The notes beneath the pieces were generated by a model, which did no database searches, was not told where the DNA came from, and was given only the letters and a program-made list of their open reading frames with translations. From positions 5,146,001 through 5,210,000 of the forward strand of contig NZ_CP163520.1 of the NCBI RefSeq assembly GCF_041080675.1: DNA of 64,000 nucleotides. Reading direction: 5' to 3'. The translations under genes were made by a program, and so were the position numbers. The stretch is from Streptomyces sp. cg36 (lineage in GTDB: Bacteria; Actinomycetota; Actinomycetes; Streptomycetales; Streptomycetaceae). Shown piece after piece: positions 42,103 to 50,151 of this stretch. Each line of letters starts with the position of its first letter. Within the stretch, counting starts at the first letter, position 1.

Positions 42103-43032
42103 ATGTCGACGGTGTGGTTCGTGCTGGCGGTGGGCGGGGAGCGGCAGCACGGAGGGAACGACGGGTACGACGACGATCCGTCGCGGCACTACAGCTGGGA
42201 CGACACCGTGCCCCAGCATGGCAACATCGCCGCGGGCGACGTCATCGCCCTGTGGGACAAGAAGTCGCTGCTGGGGATGTCAGTCATCGAAAAGATCGAT
42301 GTCGGCAGCGCCGTGAAGCAGGTCTACTTCCACGAAGCGTGCGGGAAGGCCGACTTCAAGGCGCTGAAGACCGGTGACCTGCGCTGGTGGTGCAACAAGT
42401 GCGAGGTCCGCTTCGCGGAACGGCGCAGCCGTGACCGGCAGATCACGACGTACCGGTCGCACCACAGCCGGGCCTGGCAGGACCTGACCGGCCGCCTGAC
42501 GGGTCAGGAGATCCGCGTGCTGTGCGACAAGCCGCGCTCGCAGCACAGCATGCGCCCGGCCCGCTGGGAGAAGGTCCGCGCAGCCTTGGACGAAGCCGGG
42601 GCGACCATGCCGGCCGCAGTCACGGACAAGGCCCGCGCTGTCATCCGCGGGGGCCGCCGCCCTGCCATGGTCCAGGTCCGTGAGGGCCAGGGCCCTTTCC
42701 GCAAGCGCCTGCTGGAGGACTACGGCGAGCTGTGCGCGTTCAGCGGGCCGACACCGGCCGTGGCCATGGAAGCCGCCCACCTGTACAGCTTCGCCGACGA
42801 GAGCGAACACCACGAGTACGGCGGCTTCCTGCTGCGCCGTGACCTCCACCGGCTCTTCGACCTCGGTCACATCGCCGTCGACCCGGAGACCGGGAAGCTG
42901 GACGTCGCGAAGACCGTGCTGGACTACCCCCTCTACGGCGACCTCCACGGCCGTGAACTCACCGTGCCTCTTCGGCCGGAGCACCGGGTGTGGCTCGGAG
43001 CCCACTGGGACAAGCACCGCGGCCAGGTGTGA
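42103..43032 (+). CDS. HNH endonuclease with N-terminal EVE/PUA-like domain (possible modification-dependent nuclease)
   Basis: A 309-aa protein. The N-terminus (1-70) has VWFVLAVGG, RHYSWDDTVPQHGNIAAGDVIALWDKKSLLGMSVIEKI in adjoining blocks, a pattern recalling EVE/PUA-like readers of modified bases. A Cys pair (Cys97, Cys100) with Cys80 suggests a zinc ribbon. The C-terminal nuclease has Cys211, EAAHLYSF (His226) and LLRRDLHRLFDLG (His249, Asp253), the HNH_2 pattern. It is the only plus-strand gene among the element's central genes and diverges from the methyltransferases. Type IV-like restriction is inferred. Confidence 0.75.
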   Translation: MSTVWFVLAVGGERQHGGNDGYDDDPSRHYSWDDTVPQHGNIAAGDVIALWDKKSLLGMSVIEKIDVGSAVKQVYFHEACGKADFKALKTGDLRWWCNKCEVRFAERRSRDRQITTYRSHHSRAWQDLTGRLTGQEIRVLCDKPRSQHSMRPARWEKVRAALDEAGATMPAAVTDKARAVIRGGRRPAMVQVREGQGPFRKRLLEDYGELCAFSGPTPAVAMEAAHLYSFADESEHHEYGGFLLRRDLHRLFDLGHIAVDPETGKLDVAKTVLDYPLYGDLHGRELTVPLRPEHRVWLGAHWDKHRGQV

Positions 43033-43041
43033 CCAGGGCTC

Positions 43042-43497
43042 CTAGGCCCGGAAGTGGTTGCGCTTGAAGACGGCACGGCCGATGTTGACGACCGTACCGC
43101 CGTGACCGCGGCGAGGGCCGAGGACCTGCACAGCGATCCAGCCGCCGAAGATCACGGCGGCCAGGATGATGAGCTGGTGGACGAACGCGGCGAGCGCGGC
43201 GAGGAAGCTCGTGAGCAGGAGCAGCCCGCCGCACGCGGCGGCGAAGCCGATCCCGCCGAGCGCGATGTTCACGGCCGCACGGGGCACGGCCGGTTTGGCT
43301 GTGACGGGGGCGGGCTGGGCGGGTTCGATGGCGTAGCCGGTGGCCACGCGGCCGTCGGGCAGGACGATGCTGACCACGGTGGGGATGTTGGCTGGGTGCA
43401 TGGGTACGAGCGGCGCCGCAACGGGCTGGATCGGGGTGGGCTGGTGGACTTGTACGGCCCGTTTGGCGGGCGCGTGGCCGGGGTGTTCGGGGTACAT
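43042..43497 (-). CDS. AICE small membrane protein
   Basis: A 151-aa protein. A Pro-rich N-terminal half (to about 75) precedes two adjacent membrane spans (AAVNIALGGIGFAAACGGLLLL and FLAALAAFVHQLIILAAVIFGGWIAV) and a basic C-terminus (RAVFKRNHF). It lies downstream of traB on the same strand. It resembles spread-type (Spd) proteins in position and architecture; the exact role is unknown. Confidence 0.6.
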   Translation of the reverse strand: MYPEHPGHAPAKRAVQVHQPTPIQPVAAPLVPMHPANIPTVVSIVLPDGRVATGYAIEPAQPAPVTAKPAVPRAAVNIALGGIGFAAACGGLLLLTSFLAALAAFVHQLIILAAVIFGGWIAVQVLGPRRGHGGTVVNIGRAVFKRNHFRA

Positions 43498-43520
43498 GCG
43501 GAATCCCTTCCGGGCGGGGG

Positions 43521-43700
43521 CAGGGAGGCAGGGGCACCCCCTGCCGGGGGCGTGGTGGAGGGGGTTTCGGGGGTGCTGACCTGCGGGCCTCCCTGACTCC
43601 CTGGCAGATCATTTGCGCAGGTGGGAGGGAGGGAGGCGGGTCAGGGAGGGGTGTAGGGAGTTCTCCCTGTCTCCCTGGCCCGCCGGGGTGTGGCTCCCTG
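43521..43700. repeat. Clustered CTCCCTG/CAGGGAG repeats (candidate clt transfer locus)
   Basis: Seven exact 7-mers lie in 180 bp directly downstream of traB: CTCCCTG at 43589, 43597, 43663, 43671 and 43694, and CAGGGAG at 43521 and 43642. Two tandem pairs have an exact 8-bp period. TraB proteins of Streptomyces plasmids bind 8-bp direct repeats in clt, so this is the best candidate. Confidence 0.6.
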
Positions 43701-43702
43701 AT

Positions 43703-45820
43703 CTATGCGGCGGAAGCGGAACCGTCGTCGTCGCGGTGGGCGAGCGCGCGGGCGACGCGGTCACGGCTGACGACCATGACGCCATCGGACTTGTAGGGCT
43801 CCGCGCCGGTGCCGTCCAAGACGCGCTTGAGGTCGAGGAACGACCACTTGCCATAGGCGGCCGCGTTGAGTGCGGCGAGCCGGGCGAGCACGTCCTTCGT
43901 GCGCACCCGCTCAGCGGTGCCGACCACGGAGGCGATGTCCGCGAGCGGGTCGCGCTGCTCGCCCTTGTCGATGACGTGCAGCGTGGTGACCCCGTCGCGC
44001 AGGGCCTTGGCCCGGTCGGTGATGGCCACGGCCGCGTCGTCGTCGACGTAGTGCGTGCGCACCGTGATGGACGCCTGCCCGGCCGGGATGGCGATGCCGT
44101 CCGAGGCGACGACCAGCGTTCCCCGGTCCAGCCCGGGGCGCAGGAGGTTCGGCGCGGCCCCGCCGTCGACGGCCTTGTCTCCGAGCGCCATGCGGGCCTG
44201 GGACTCCGTGCCGAGTGCGAGGGAGGCCCGGGTGTGGGCGCCTTCGCGGACGAGCTTGGGGAGGTTCTGGTCGGTGGGGTCCTGGGTGCCCTGCCACATC
44301 AGGACGTTGACCGCCCGACCCTGATTGTGGATCTTCCGAACGGCCATGAAGTACCGGGAGTTGGCCTTGGAGCCGCCGTAGGGGCGCTTCTCGTCGTCCT
44401 TGACCGGGCACATGAACGCCACCTGCGCTTCGTCGACCAGGACGATCAGCGGCGGGAACGCGGTCCCCTGGGGTGCCTGGATGCGGCGGTTCATCTCCTC
44501 CACCGCACCTTCGACCATCTCGGTCACCTGGATGACGTGGTCGTCGGTCGGCCCCTGGATCAGGGTGGTGGCCAGGCCGTCGAACATGGCCCAGTCGCCC
44601 ACGCCCTTGAGGTCGCCCATCAGGAACTGAACCGACTTGTCCAGCGCCAGCCAGAGCGCCAGCGAGCGCAGCGCCACGGTCTTGCCCTGGTTGGACAGGC
44701 CCGTGATCAACAGGTGGCGCTGGTAGAGGCTGAGGGCCGCCGCGTCCCCTCGCAGGTCCTGGCCCCAGGGGGCGCGGCCCTTGGCGTAGTCGGCGGTCAT
44801 CGTCTCGTCCGTGACCAGCGGGGACGGGCCGATCGGCTCATCCAGTGCCCCCGAGTCCGCCACCCACAGCCGGACCGTGCGGGCGGCCTGGGGGATGGTG
44901 ATGAACACCTCGTGCTCGTGCCGGGAGAGGTTTTCCGCGAGCTTGCGGCGCCGGTTCTGGACTTCGATCGTCGACACCCCGGAGGGGAGGGTGACGTCGA
45001 CTTCCACGCCGCATCCGGCGATGCGGATCGGGCCGAGCATCGCCGCCCCGGCGTCGCCCATCTCCTTGATGGCCCGCCCCAGCGCGGGAACCCCGAGGTC
45101 GCGCAGGGCCTTGACGACGATGGACGGGGTGATCGGCTCGCCCTCCCCGTTGCGGACCGCTGCGGGCAGTGCCCAGGTGGGGGCGGCCTGCTGGTGACGG
45201 CCGACGCCCCACAGGGCGAGCAGCGCGAGGAACGGGCCGATCGTGAGGGCCGGGCCCCACACCACGGTCGCGATGGTGATCAGCAGGTTGATGAACTCCA
45301 CCGTCGCCATCAGCGGGGTGACGACCTGGGTTGCGTCCTTCGTTGCCACCGCCATGACGACACCGAGGGCGACCAGGGAGCCGATGCCCATCCCGGTACT
45401 CACGGCCACGCCCTTGGCCGCGTCCAGCGGAGAGTGGAGCAGGTCCATGCGGCGGCGGTGGCGGGCGTCGCGGAAGCGCTGGCCGCGCTCTTCCCACTCG
45501 GCCGCCACCTCGTAGTTCCCGGCGGCTTCGGCGGCGCGGAGCATGCGTTCGTAGCGGGTGGCGGTGCGGCCCTCCCAGGTGCGGCGGGCCACGATCCTGC
45601 CTCCGCCCACCACGTACATGCTGTGCCGGACCACCAGCCGGCTGGCGGTACGGGTGTGTTCGTGGGCGACCACATGGCGTACGGCCCGCCCGGAGCGCAC
45701 CCACAGCGGCACAGACGGCTTCTCAAGGCCGGGCGCTGCTAAACCAGCGCCCGGCGCTCGCGAGTGCTCCACGGGGGCGTGTGCGGTCTTCTTGGTGAGG
45801 TGAACGATGTGGGAATCCAT
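43703..45820 (-). CDS. traB: TraB/FtsK-SpoIIIE-type DNA translocase (conjugal transfer)
   Basis: A 705-aa protein. Two membrane regions lie near 136-160 and 175-207 (VSTGMGIGSLVALGVVMAV; LLITIATVVWGPALTIGPF). The motor domain has Walker A TGLSNQGKT (373-381) and Walker B LIVLVDEAQ (458-466). The C-terminal segment after 600 (DVLARLAALN... KWSFLDLKRVLDGTG) has the winged-helix pattern that reads clt repeats in TraB proteins. A single such hexameric pump moves double-stranded DNA between mycelia. It is the largest gene of the element. Confidence 0.88.
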   Translation of the reverse strand: MDSHIVHLTKKTAHAPVEHSRAPGAGLAAPGLEKPSVPLWVRSGRAVRHVVAHEHTRTASRLVVRHSMYVVGGGRIVARRTWEGRTATRYERMLRAAEAAGNYEVAAEWEERGQRFRDARHRRRMDLLHSPLDAAKGVAVSTGMGIGSLVALGVVMAVATKDATQVVTPLMATVEFINLLITIATVVWGPALTIGPFLALLALWGVGRHQQAAPTWALPAAVRNGEGEPITPSIVVKALRDLGVPALGRAIKEMGDAGAAMLGPIRIAGCGVEVDVTLPSGVSTIEVQNRRRKLAENLSRHEHEVFITIPQAARTVRLWVADSGALDEPIGPSPLVTDETMTADYAKGRAPWGQDLRGDAAALSLYQRHLLITGLSNQGKTVALRSLALWLALDKSVQFLMGDLKGVGDWAMFDGLATTLIQGPTDDHVIQVTEMVEGAVEEMNRRIQAPQGTAFPPLIVLVDEAQVAFMCPVKDDEKRPYGGSKANSRYFMAVRKIHNQGRAVNVLMWQGTQDPTDQNLPKLVREGAHTRASLALGTESQARMALGDKAVDGGAAPNLLRPGLDRGTLVVASDGIAIPAGQASITVRTHYVDDDAAVAITDRAKALRDGVTTLHVIDKGEQRDPLADIASVVGTAERVRTKDVLARLAALNAAAYGKWSFLDLKRVLDGTGAEPYKSDGVMVVSRDRVARALAHRDDDGSASAA

Positions 45821-45863
45821 GGGAGTTGTCTCCTGATGAGGATGACGTGCTGAGGGAGGGGGG

Positions 45864-46181
45864 CTACCACCAGCCGGAGGACTTCTTGGCGGCCTTGGCG
45901 CGGGCGGCCTCGGTCACGACGCGCTGACGCTCCATCTGCAACGCGGTGATCTCCGCGATCAGACGGGTCTCGGCGCTCTGCCACGAGGTGTCCATGCGCT
46001 GGTCGGCCCGGTCGGTGCCGGTGCCCCGGTGCAGGCCGCGCGCGGTGGAGACGGCCGCGCCGAGCACGGCCCGGCGCTCACGGCCGTTCAGCGGCCACAG
46101 CTCGCGGTTCTGGACCGCCTGAACCTTGCGTTCGGTCTGCTGGATGGCCCGGTCAAGGCGCCGGGTGTCGGGCTTGCCCAT
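45864..46181 (-). CDS. AICE hypothetical protein, helical
   Basis: A 105-aa highly charged, probably coiled-coil protein (RRLDRAIQQTERKVQAVQNR; RLIAEITALQMERQRVVTEAARAKAAKK). The ATG at 46181 is chosen because GAGGAG lies 8 nt upstream; a GTG at 46190 is possible. It precedes traB in the same transcript. The function is unknown. Confidence 0.6.
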   Translation of the reverse strand: MGKPDTRRLDRAIQQTERKVQAVQNRELWPLNGRERRAVLGAAVSTARGLHRGTGTDRADQRMDTSWQSAETRLIAEITALQMERQRVVTEAARAKAAKKSSGWW

Positions 46182-46182
46182 G

Positions 46183-46578
46183 TCAGGCACTCCTCACGGC
46201 TTCGGAAGGTGCGGGAAAGGCGCAGGTCACACACACGCCGAGCGAACGCGGGATGCAGTAGTCAGCGACCGTGCCGCAGCCGGGGCACGTGCGGCGGGCC
46301 AGCATCGCCAACGCGAGCGCCCCCCACTTGCGGGCCGTCATCGGCCGCACCGGCGCCGCCCGGTCGACGCGGTACAGGTACGCCACGCTCACCCCGCCCG
46401 TACGGTGCCGGGAACGGCGCATGACCTGCGCGGCCACCGGCTGACCACCCGGCCGCAGCCCCTGTGCACGCAGTTGGCGGCGGGTGGCGTAGCCCTCCGG
46501 AGCGAAGCGCCACGGGAAGGTGGGGATGCCGTGGCGGGCGCCGGTGGGGTCGTAGCACTTGCCGTACGCGGCGGACAT
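46183..46578 (-). CDS. RRQRL-motif zinc-binding protein
   Basis: A 131-aa small protein conserved in AICEs. TRRQLRAQGLRPGGQPVAAQVM carries the family motif and a C-terminal zinc ribbon is formed by CPGCG and CVTC. It starts TGATG-coupled to the DUF2637 gene. It probably belongs to the transfer/spread operon. The molecular role is unknown. Confidence 0.75.
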   Translation of the reverse strand: MSAAYGKCYDPTGARHGIPTFPWRFAPEGYATRRQLRAQGLRPGGQPVAAQVMRRSRHRTGGVSVAYLYRVDRAAPVRPMTARKWGALALAMLARRTCPGCGTVADYCIPRSLGVCVTCAFPAPSEAVRSA

Positions 46579-47444
46579 CAGACAGCCGCCGTAGCGGAGA
46601 CGCGCTCGGCGCGCAGCGTGTCCCGCAGCGTGCGGGCCGTGGCCGGAGCAGTGTGCAGCTCCCGGCGCAGCCGCTCAGCCGTCAAATCCGCATCCGGCCA
46701 CCCGGCCGTCAGCACCCGCGCTTCGGTAAGCAGTTGATCGGGGCTCCGGCGCGGTTGAGTCGACCGGGCCGACTGCGGGACACGGCCGGTCGCCCGGCGC
46801 GGGCGGGCCGACTGCGCCGCCGACGTCTGCCCGATCGGGCCGAGCACGGTCGACGGGAGGGGCTTGGGCGGGACCACCGGCTTGAGGAACCCGACCTGCA
46901 CCGCCGCCAGAATCCGGGTCGGATTGACCGCCACGGGCGGCGGGGCCGATTCGGGCAGGTCAGCCGTAGACCGAATCATCTCGGTCTGATCCGATTCCTC
47001 CGCATACGCGGTCGGGGCCGGTTGGTGGTGCAGCACCTTGGCGACCAGGTCGGAGCCGAAGTAGATCGAGCCGACCGGAAGCGACGTCGCCAGCAGCACC
47101 AGCAGCCAGTTCGCCGGGCCCCAGTCGGCCAGTCGGCCCCAGTCGACCGCACGGCCGTGCAGGCCGGGAGCGAGGCCGTGCACGTAGTTGAGGACCAGCG
47201 AGGCGGCGGTGTAGGTGCCCAGCACCCGCAGTGCGAACCGGCGGTCGGGGCCCACGAGTACGAGGGTGGCGACCAGTGCCAGCGCCATCAGTCCGTCCAC
47301 CACGACCGGGTAGAGCGTGGCGGCGGTCTGGTCGGCACCGACTGCCCGGGCGATGTCCCGCAGCGCGTTCCACGAGACCCGGAACGCCATGGCGACCACG
47401 GCCACCAGCGCGAGCACGAGCAGGCTCTTGCCCCGGCGGGTCAT
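46578..47444 (-). CDS. DUF2637-type membrane protein with C-terminal HTH-like region
   Basis: A 288-aa protein. Four membrane spans in residues 1-130 include LVLALVAVVAMAFRVSW, LYPVVVDGLMALALVATLVLV and WLLVLLATSLPVGSIYF, followed by a disordered linker. The segment DADLTAERLRRELHTAPATARTLRDTL at the C-terminus looks like a winged-helix DNA-binding fragment. The family recurs in conjugative actinobacterial elements and is thought to take part in transfer or its regulation. Confidence 0.75.
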   Translation of the reverse strand: MTRRGKSLLVLALVAVVAMAFRVSWNALRDIARAVGADQTAATLYPVVVDGLMALALVATLVLVGPDRRFALRVLGTYTAASLVLNYVHGLAPGLHGRAVDWGRLADWGPANWLLVLLATSLPVGSIYFGSDLVAKVLHHQPAPTAYAEESDQTEMIRSTADLPESAPPPVAVNPTRILAAVQVGFLKPVVPPKPLPSTVLGPIGQTSAAQSARPRRATGRVPQSARSTQPRRSPDQLLTEARVLTAGWPDADLTAERLRRELHTAPATARTLRDTLRAERVSATAAV

Positions 47445-47884
47445 CCGGCACCGCCGAGGGTGGCCAGGAGCGCGAGGACGAGCAGGGCGCCGCCCGCCAT
47501 GATGGCGTCCACGGCCCGGCGCAGCGTGGTGAACTTGGCCACCGCGATCCGGGACAGGCCCGCGATGTCAGCGGCCAGGTCCACGGCCGCAACAGCCGTG
47601 ATCTCGCGTGGGGTCAGCGTCGCCCACAGCGGGAAACCGTGACGGCCGCCCAGGTTCGGGCGGACCGACCGCAGCAACAGTCCGGCCGCACCCACCAGAA
47701 CAGCCAGCCCGAGACTGCCCAGCACGTAGGCGGGAGCGTTGAGCGGGAGGTCCCGGGTCACGGTCCAGCTCCCGGCGAGCACCGCGCCGACGAACGCCAG
47801 CAGCAGCGCGGTCTTGGAGTCGGTGCGCGCGATCTCTGCCTTCACCTCAGCATGCGCGGCGCACAGGTTCTGGTCGGCGCTCAT
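47441..47884 (-). CDS. Pycsar-effector-like transmembrane protein (PycTM/DUF5706 type)
   Basis: A 147-aa protein. EIARTDSKTALLLAFVGAVLAG (residues 18-39) matches the 'xDxKAslLL' opening of PycTM effectors. Two more membrane spans follow (YVLGSLGLAVLVGAAGLLL and DAIMAGGALLVLALLATL). LSRIAVAKFTTLRRAV is the conserved 'ls.ia..Ky..lr.A' block. PycTM proteins permeabilise the membrane when cCMP or cUMP is made. No nucleotidyl cyclase gene is seen in the window, so its role here may be entry exclusion, spread or orphan defence. GTGA/ATGA overlaps link both neighbours. Confidence 0.7.
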   Translation of the reverse strand: MSADQNLCAAHAEVKAEIARTDSKTALLLAFVGAVLAGSWTVTRDLPLNAPAYVLGSLGLAVLVGAAGLLLRSVRPNLGGRHGFPLWATLTPREITAVAAVDLAADIAGLSRIAVAKFTTLRRAVDAIMAGGALLVLALLATLGGAG

Positions 47885-48150
47885 GCGGCACCGCCCGGCA
47901 GGGTCGTGCTGTTCGTGTGGTTGAGCAGGGCGACCCGTGCGGCCAGCGCCCGGCGCCGCGCCCGGCGGATGCGGCGCGCGTCCAGCTCGGTCGGCGGGCG
48001 GTCCAGGGTCATGATCTGCGCGTCCAGCAGCTCAACGTCCGCGAGGATCACGGGCATCTCGCGCTCGATCGCGTCCAGCTCAGCGGGCGTCGGCTCGATC
48101 CAGTCCGCGAACGCGGTAACAGCGTCCTGAACTGTGGCAATGTGGTCCAT
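47881..48150 (-). CDS. DUF6284-like small AICE protein
   Basis: An 89-aa helical protein: HIATVQDAVTAFADWIEPTPAELDAIE, then RRIRRARRRALAARVALLNH. It resembles the DUF6284 family that accompanies DUF2637 and RRQRL proteins in AICEs (from memory). It overlaps the next gene by 4 nt and opens the transcript that runs to traB. Confidence 0.6.
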   Translation of the reverse strand: MDHIATVQDAVTAFADWIEPTPAELDAIEREMPVILADVELLDAQIMTLDRPPTELDARRIRRARRRALAARVALLNHTNSTTLPGGAA

Positions 48151-48186
48151 GAGTCGTCTCTCTCCCTAGCAGGTAGTCACGGCTCA

Positions 48187-48216
48187 GCGGCCCCGGAGTT
48201 GCACCTCCGGGGCCGC
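48187..48216 (-). terminator. Terminator after the 52-aa gene
   Basis: A 12-bp stem (48187-48198 with 48205-48216) with a 6-nt loop, 20 nt past the stop of the small gene at 48237. Confidence 0.65.
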
Positions 48217-48236
48217 GCCGTTGAGGGGTGGTGCCG

Positions 48237-48395
48237 TCAGTCGCGCGAGTCCGCGCCGGTGCCGCCCTGGCGGGCGGTGTCGTCCTGCGCCGCGTCGGCG
48301 TTGATCTGCTGACCGCTGCCCACGTGGATCGGGCCGGTGCTGGACTCGATGACGACCGACGCGCGGTTCTTCAGCTCTTCCAGGCTCATCGCCAC
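48237..48395 (-). CDS. Small AICE protein, 52 aa
   Basis: The reading frame begins VAMSLEELKNRASVVIESS and ends GGTGADSRD. The GTG at 48395 follows AAGGGAG by 6-7 nt; an ATG lies two codons later. The sequence GPIHVGSGQQIN suggests a conserved small soluble peptide. Its own terminator follows. The function is unknown, but RBS, frame and terminator support it as a real gene. Confidence 0.6.
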   Translation of the reverse strand: MAMSLEELKNRASVVIESSTGPIHVGSGQQINADAAQDDTARQGGTGADSRD

Positions 48396-48434
48396 GGTGG
48401 GCTCCCTTCGCGGTGACCGGCCGGTGGTGGCCGG

Positions 48435-48482
48435 AGCGCCCCGGCCGGGAGTCGAACCCGGCCTACGACCATCAGGGCCGCC
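48435..48482 (-). pseudogene. tRNA-like 3' half (remnant)
   Basis: The minus strand reads GGTCGTA-GGCCGGG-TTCGACT-CCCGGCC-GGGGCG, i.e. a perfect T-arm with the 3' strand of an acceptor stem. No matching 5' acceptor strand or D-arm is found upstream. It appears to be a truncated tRNA between two small AICE genes. Confidence 0.5.
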
Positions 48483-48493
48483 ACACAGGCAGA

Positions 48494-48946
48494 TCAGGCG
48501 GAGAGAGCGGCGGCGCCCGCCTCACGCAGCGCCGTGTGTGCCTTACGCGCCCGCAGCCCGGCCGCCGCCAACTCCTCGGCCGGGACATCACCGATGGCCA
48601 TCGCCGCGTCCACCGCCTCCTGAGCGACCGCCAGCAGGCTGCGGTCAGAGGTGGTCATGTACAGGGCGTCCATGGCGGAGGTGACGGCCGACCGGGCCGC
48701 GTAGCGGGCCCGGCGTGCCTCCACCGTGTCGGCCAGCCCGTCCCGGCGCGCCTCGATCTTCAGATACTGCTGTTCACGGTGACCGACCACGGCCGCCAGC
48801 AGCGCCGGAATCCCCTCAGCCAGCGCCTGGCGCCGCCGCTCACCCTTCGCGGCCCGCTCCGTGCGCGCCGTGCTCAAGTGCTGCATCATCCCGGCGACAA
48901 CGGCGCCAGCGAGCGTTCCCAGTACGGCAATCAGCGTTGCGATCAT
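48494..48946 (-). CDS. AICE membrane-anchored helical protein (KilB-like)
   Basis: A 150-aa protein. One N-terminal membrane span (IATLIAVLGTLAGAVVAGMM) precedes a long Ala/Arg/Glu-rich cytoplasmic helix region (ARTERAAKGERRRQALAEG; VEARRARYAARSAV). It resembles proteins annotated KilB in Streptomyces elements, as I recall. The ATG at 48946 follows GGGGGGAAGT; an upstream extension to 49060 has no membrane logic. A role in transfer or spread is likely. Confidence 0.6.
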   Translation of the reverse strand: MIATLIAVLGTLAGAVVAGMMQHLSTARTERAAKGERRRQALAEGIPALLAAVVGHREQQYLKIEARRDGLADTVEARRARYAARSAVTSAMDALYMTTSDRSLLAVAQEAVDAAMAIGDVPAEELAAAGLRARKAHTALREAGAAALSA

Positions 48947-49377
48947 GACTTCCCCCCACGGGGTCTCGGATCGGATGGTCCGGCTCCCCTCAACCCCGCC
49001 CGTACGGCCCCGCGCAGAGCGCGAAACCGGACGGGCGGAGGAGGCAACCGGCCGCAGCACACGAAGCGCTGCGGAAGATCAGAAGTGGTGCACAGGTCTC
49101 CTTACGGGCCGACGGCTGAGCCGCCGACCCGGCGAAGGTGTATGGAGACGTGACCTTTCGGTCTCGAACCCTCCGGCTGACAAGGCGCCGGGAAACCTCC
49201 CCCCGACCAACGCGGGGCCCCTGGTTCGTACCGGTGGTGCACTAAGCGGGATTACACCGCTTGCTCAACTTGTTGGTACAAGCTGATGTAGTGATGCTGC
49301 ACCCACGGAGGGTGAGTCGTCAAGGGATTGGGGCCCACATGTACCAACAAGTTGCGCGAGTGCGTCATGATGAGGGC
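48947..49377. promoter_or_regulatory. Control region of the AICE with GntR operator pair
   Basis: A 431-bp gene-free region between divergent transcripts. CAACTTGTTGGTACA (49266-49280) is repeated as its exact complement at 49340-49354. The first copy is also a self-dyad CTTGT-TGGT-ACAAG (49269-49282). The placement just before the GntR gene suggests autoregulation and control of the spread/transfer genes. Confidence 0.65.
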
Positions 49378-50151
49378 ATGAGCAAGCAGCCGAAGTACCG
49401 ACAGGTGGCCGATGCGCTCCGCCGCGAGATCGACAACGGCACGTACGCCCCGGGGGCGCGGCTGCCGTCAGAAAGTGAGCTGTCCGCCCGGTTCGACGCG
49501 TCCCGCAACACGGTGCGGTCGGGTCTGAACCTGCTGGTCACAGAGGGGCTGATCTCGTCCAGCCAGGGGCTCGGGTATGAGGTGCGGTCGCACGAAGTCT
49601 TCGTGCTCAACGCCTCCCGCTTCGAGAATCTGGATCTCCCGCAGAACGGTGACGCGTACAGCACTGACGTGACGGCCGCCGGGCGTCGGCCGCATCAGAC
49701 CTTCCGTGTAGAGCTCACCCCGGCCCCGGAATACGTGGCCGAACGGCTCAAGGTCGAAGCGGGCGCCACGGCAGTCTTGCGCTTCTGCCACCGGTTCGTC
49801 GACGACGTGCCGTGGTCCACGCAAGCCACCCACTATCCGGAGTGGCTGGTGGCCAAGGGGCCGCGTCTGACCGAGCCGGGGGACATCGCAGAAGGGACCA
49901 CGCGCTATCTCGCGAGCCTCGGCATCGAGCAGATCGGGTACTTCGACGAGATCGCTACCCGCATGCCGACGCCGGAGGAGGCTCGGCTTTTGGAGATAGG
50001 AGCGGGGGTGCCGGTGCTCCTGTGGACGCGTACCGGCTACTCGGATGAGCGCCCGATCCGGTGCACGATCACCACCTTCCGGGGCGACCTGAACCGGATG
50101 AACTACGAGATCGGCGCCTTGGGTGCCCGAAGCGAGAACGAGCCCCAGTGA
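49378..50151 (+). CDS. GntR/HutC-family regulator (KorSA-like)
   Basis: A 257-aa protein. The N-terminal winged helix is KYRQVADALRREIDNGTYAPG, LPSESELSARFDASRNTVRSGLNLL and GLGYEV. The C-terminal UTRA effector domain runs from about 95 (FRVELTPAP) through VLRFCHRFVDDVP to IRCTITTFRGDLNRM. The ATG at 49378 lies after GAGGG. In pSAM2 the equivalent KorSA represses excision/replication and transfer; the same role is likely here. Confidence 0.85.
   Translation: MSKQPKYRQVADALRREIDNGTYAPGARLPSESELSARFDASRNTVRSGLNLLVTEGLISSSQGLGYEVRSHEVFVLNASRFENLDLPQNGDAYSTDVTAAGRRPHQTFRVELTPAPEYVAERLKVEAGATAVLRFCHRFVDDVPWSTQATHYPEWLVAKGPRLTEPGDIAEGTTRYLASLGIEQIGYFDEIATRMPTPEEARLLEIGAGVPVLLWTRTGYSDERPIRCTITTFRGDLNRMNYEIGALGARSENEPQ

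Noticed and set aside
48435..48482. Functional tRNA gene
   Set aside because: No 5' acceptor strand or D-arm complements the T-arm half, and a full-length tRNA would overlap the end of the adjacent gene.
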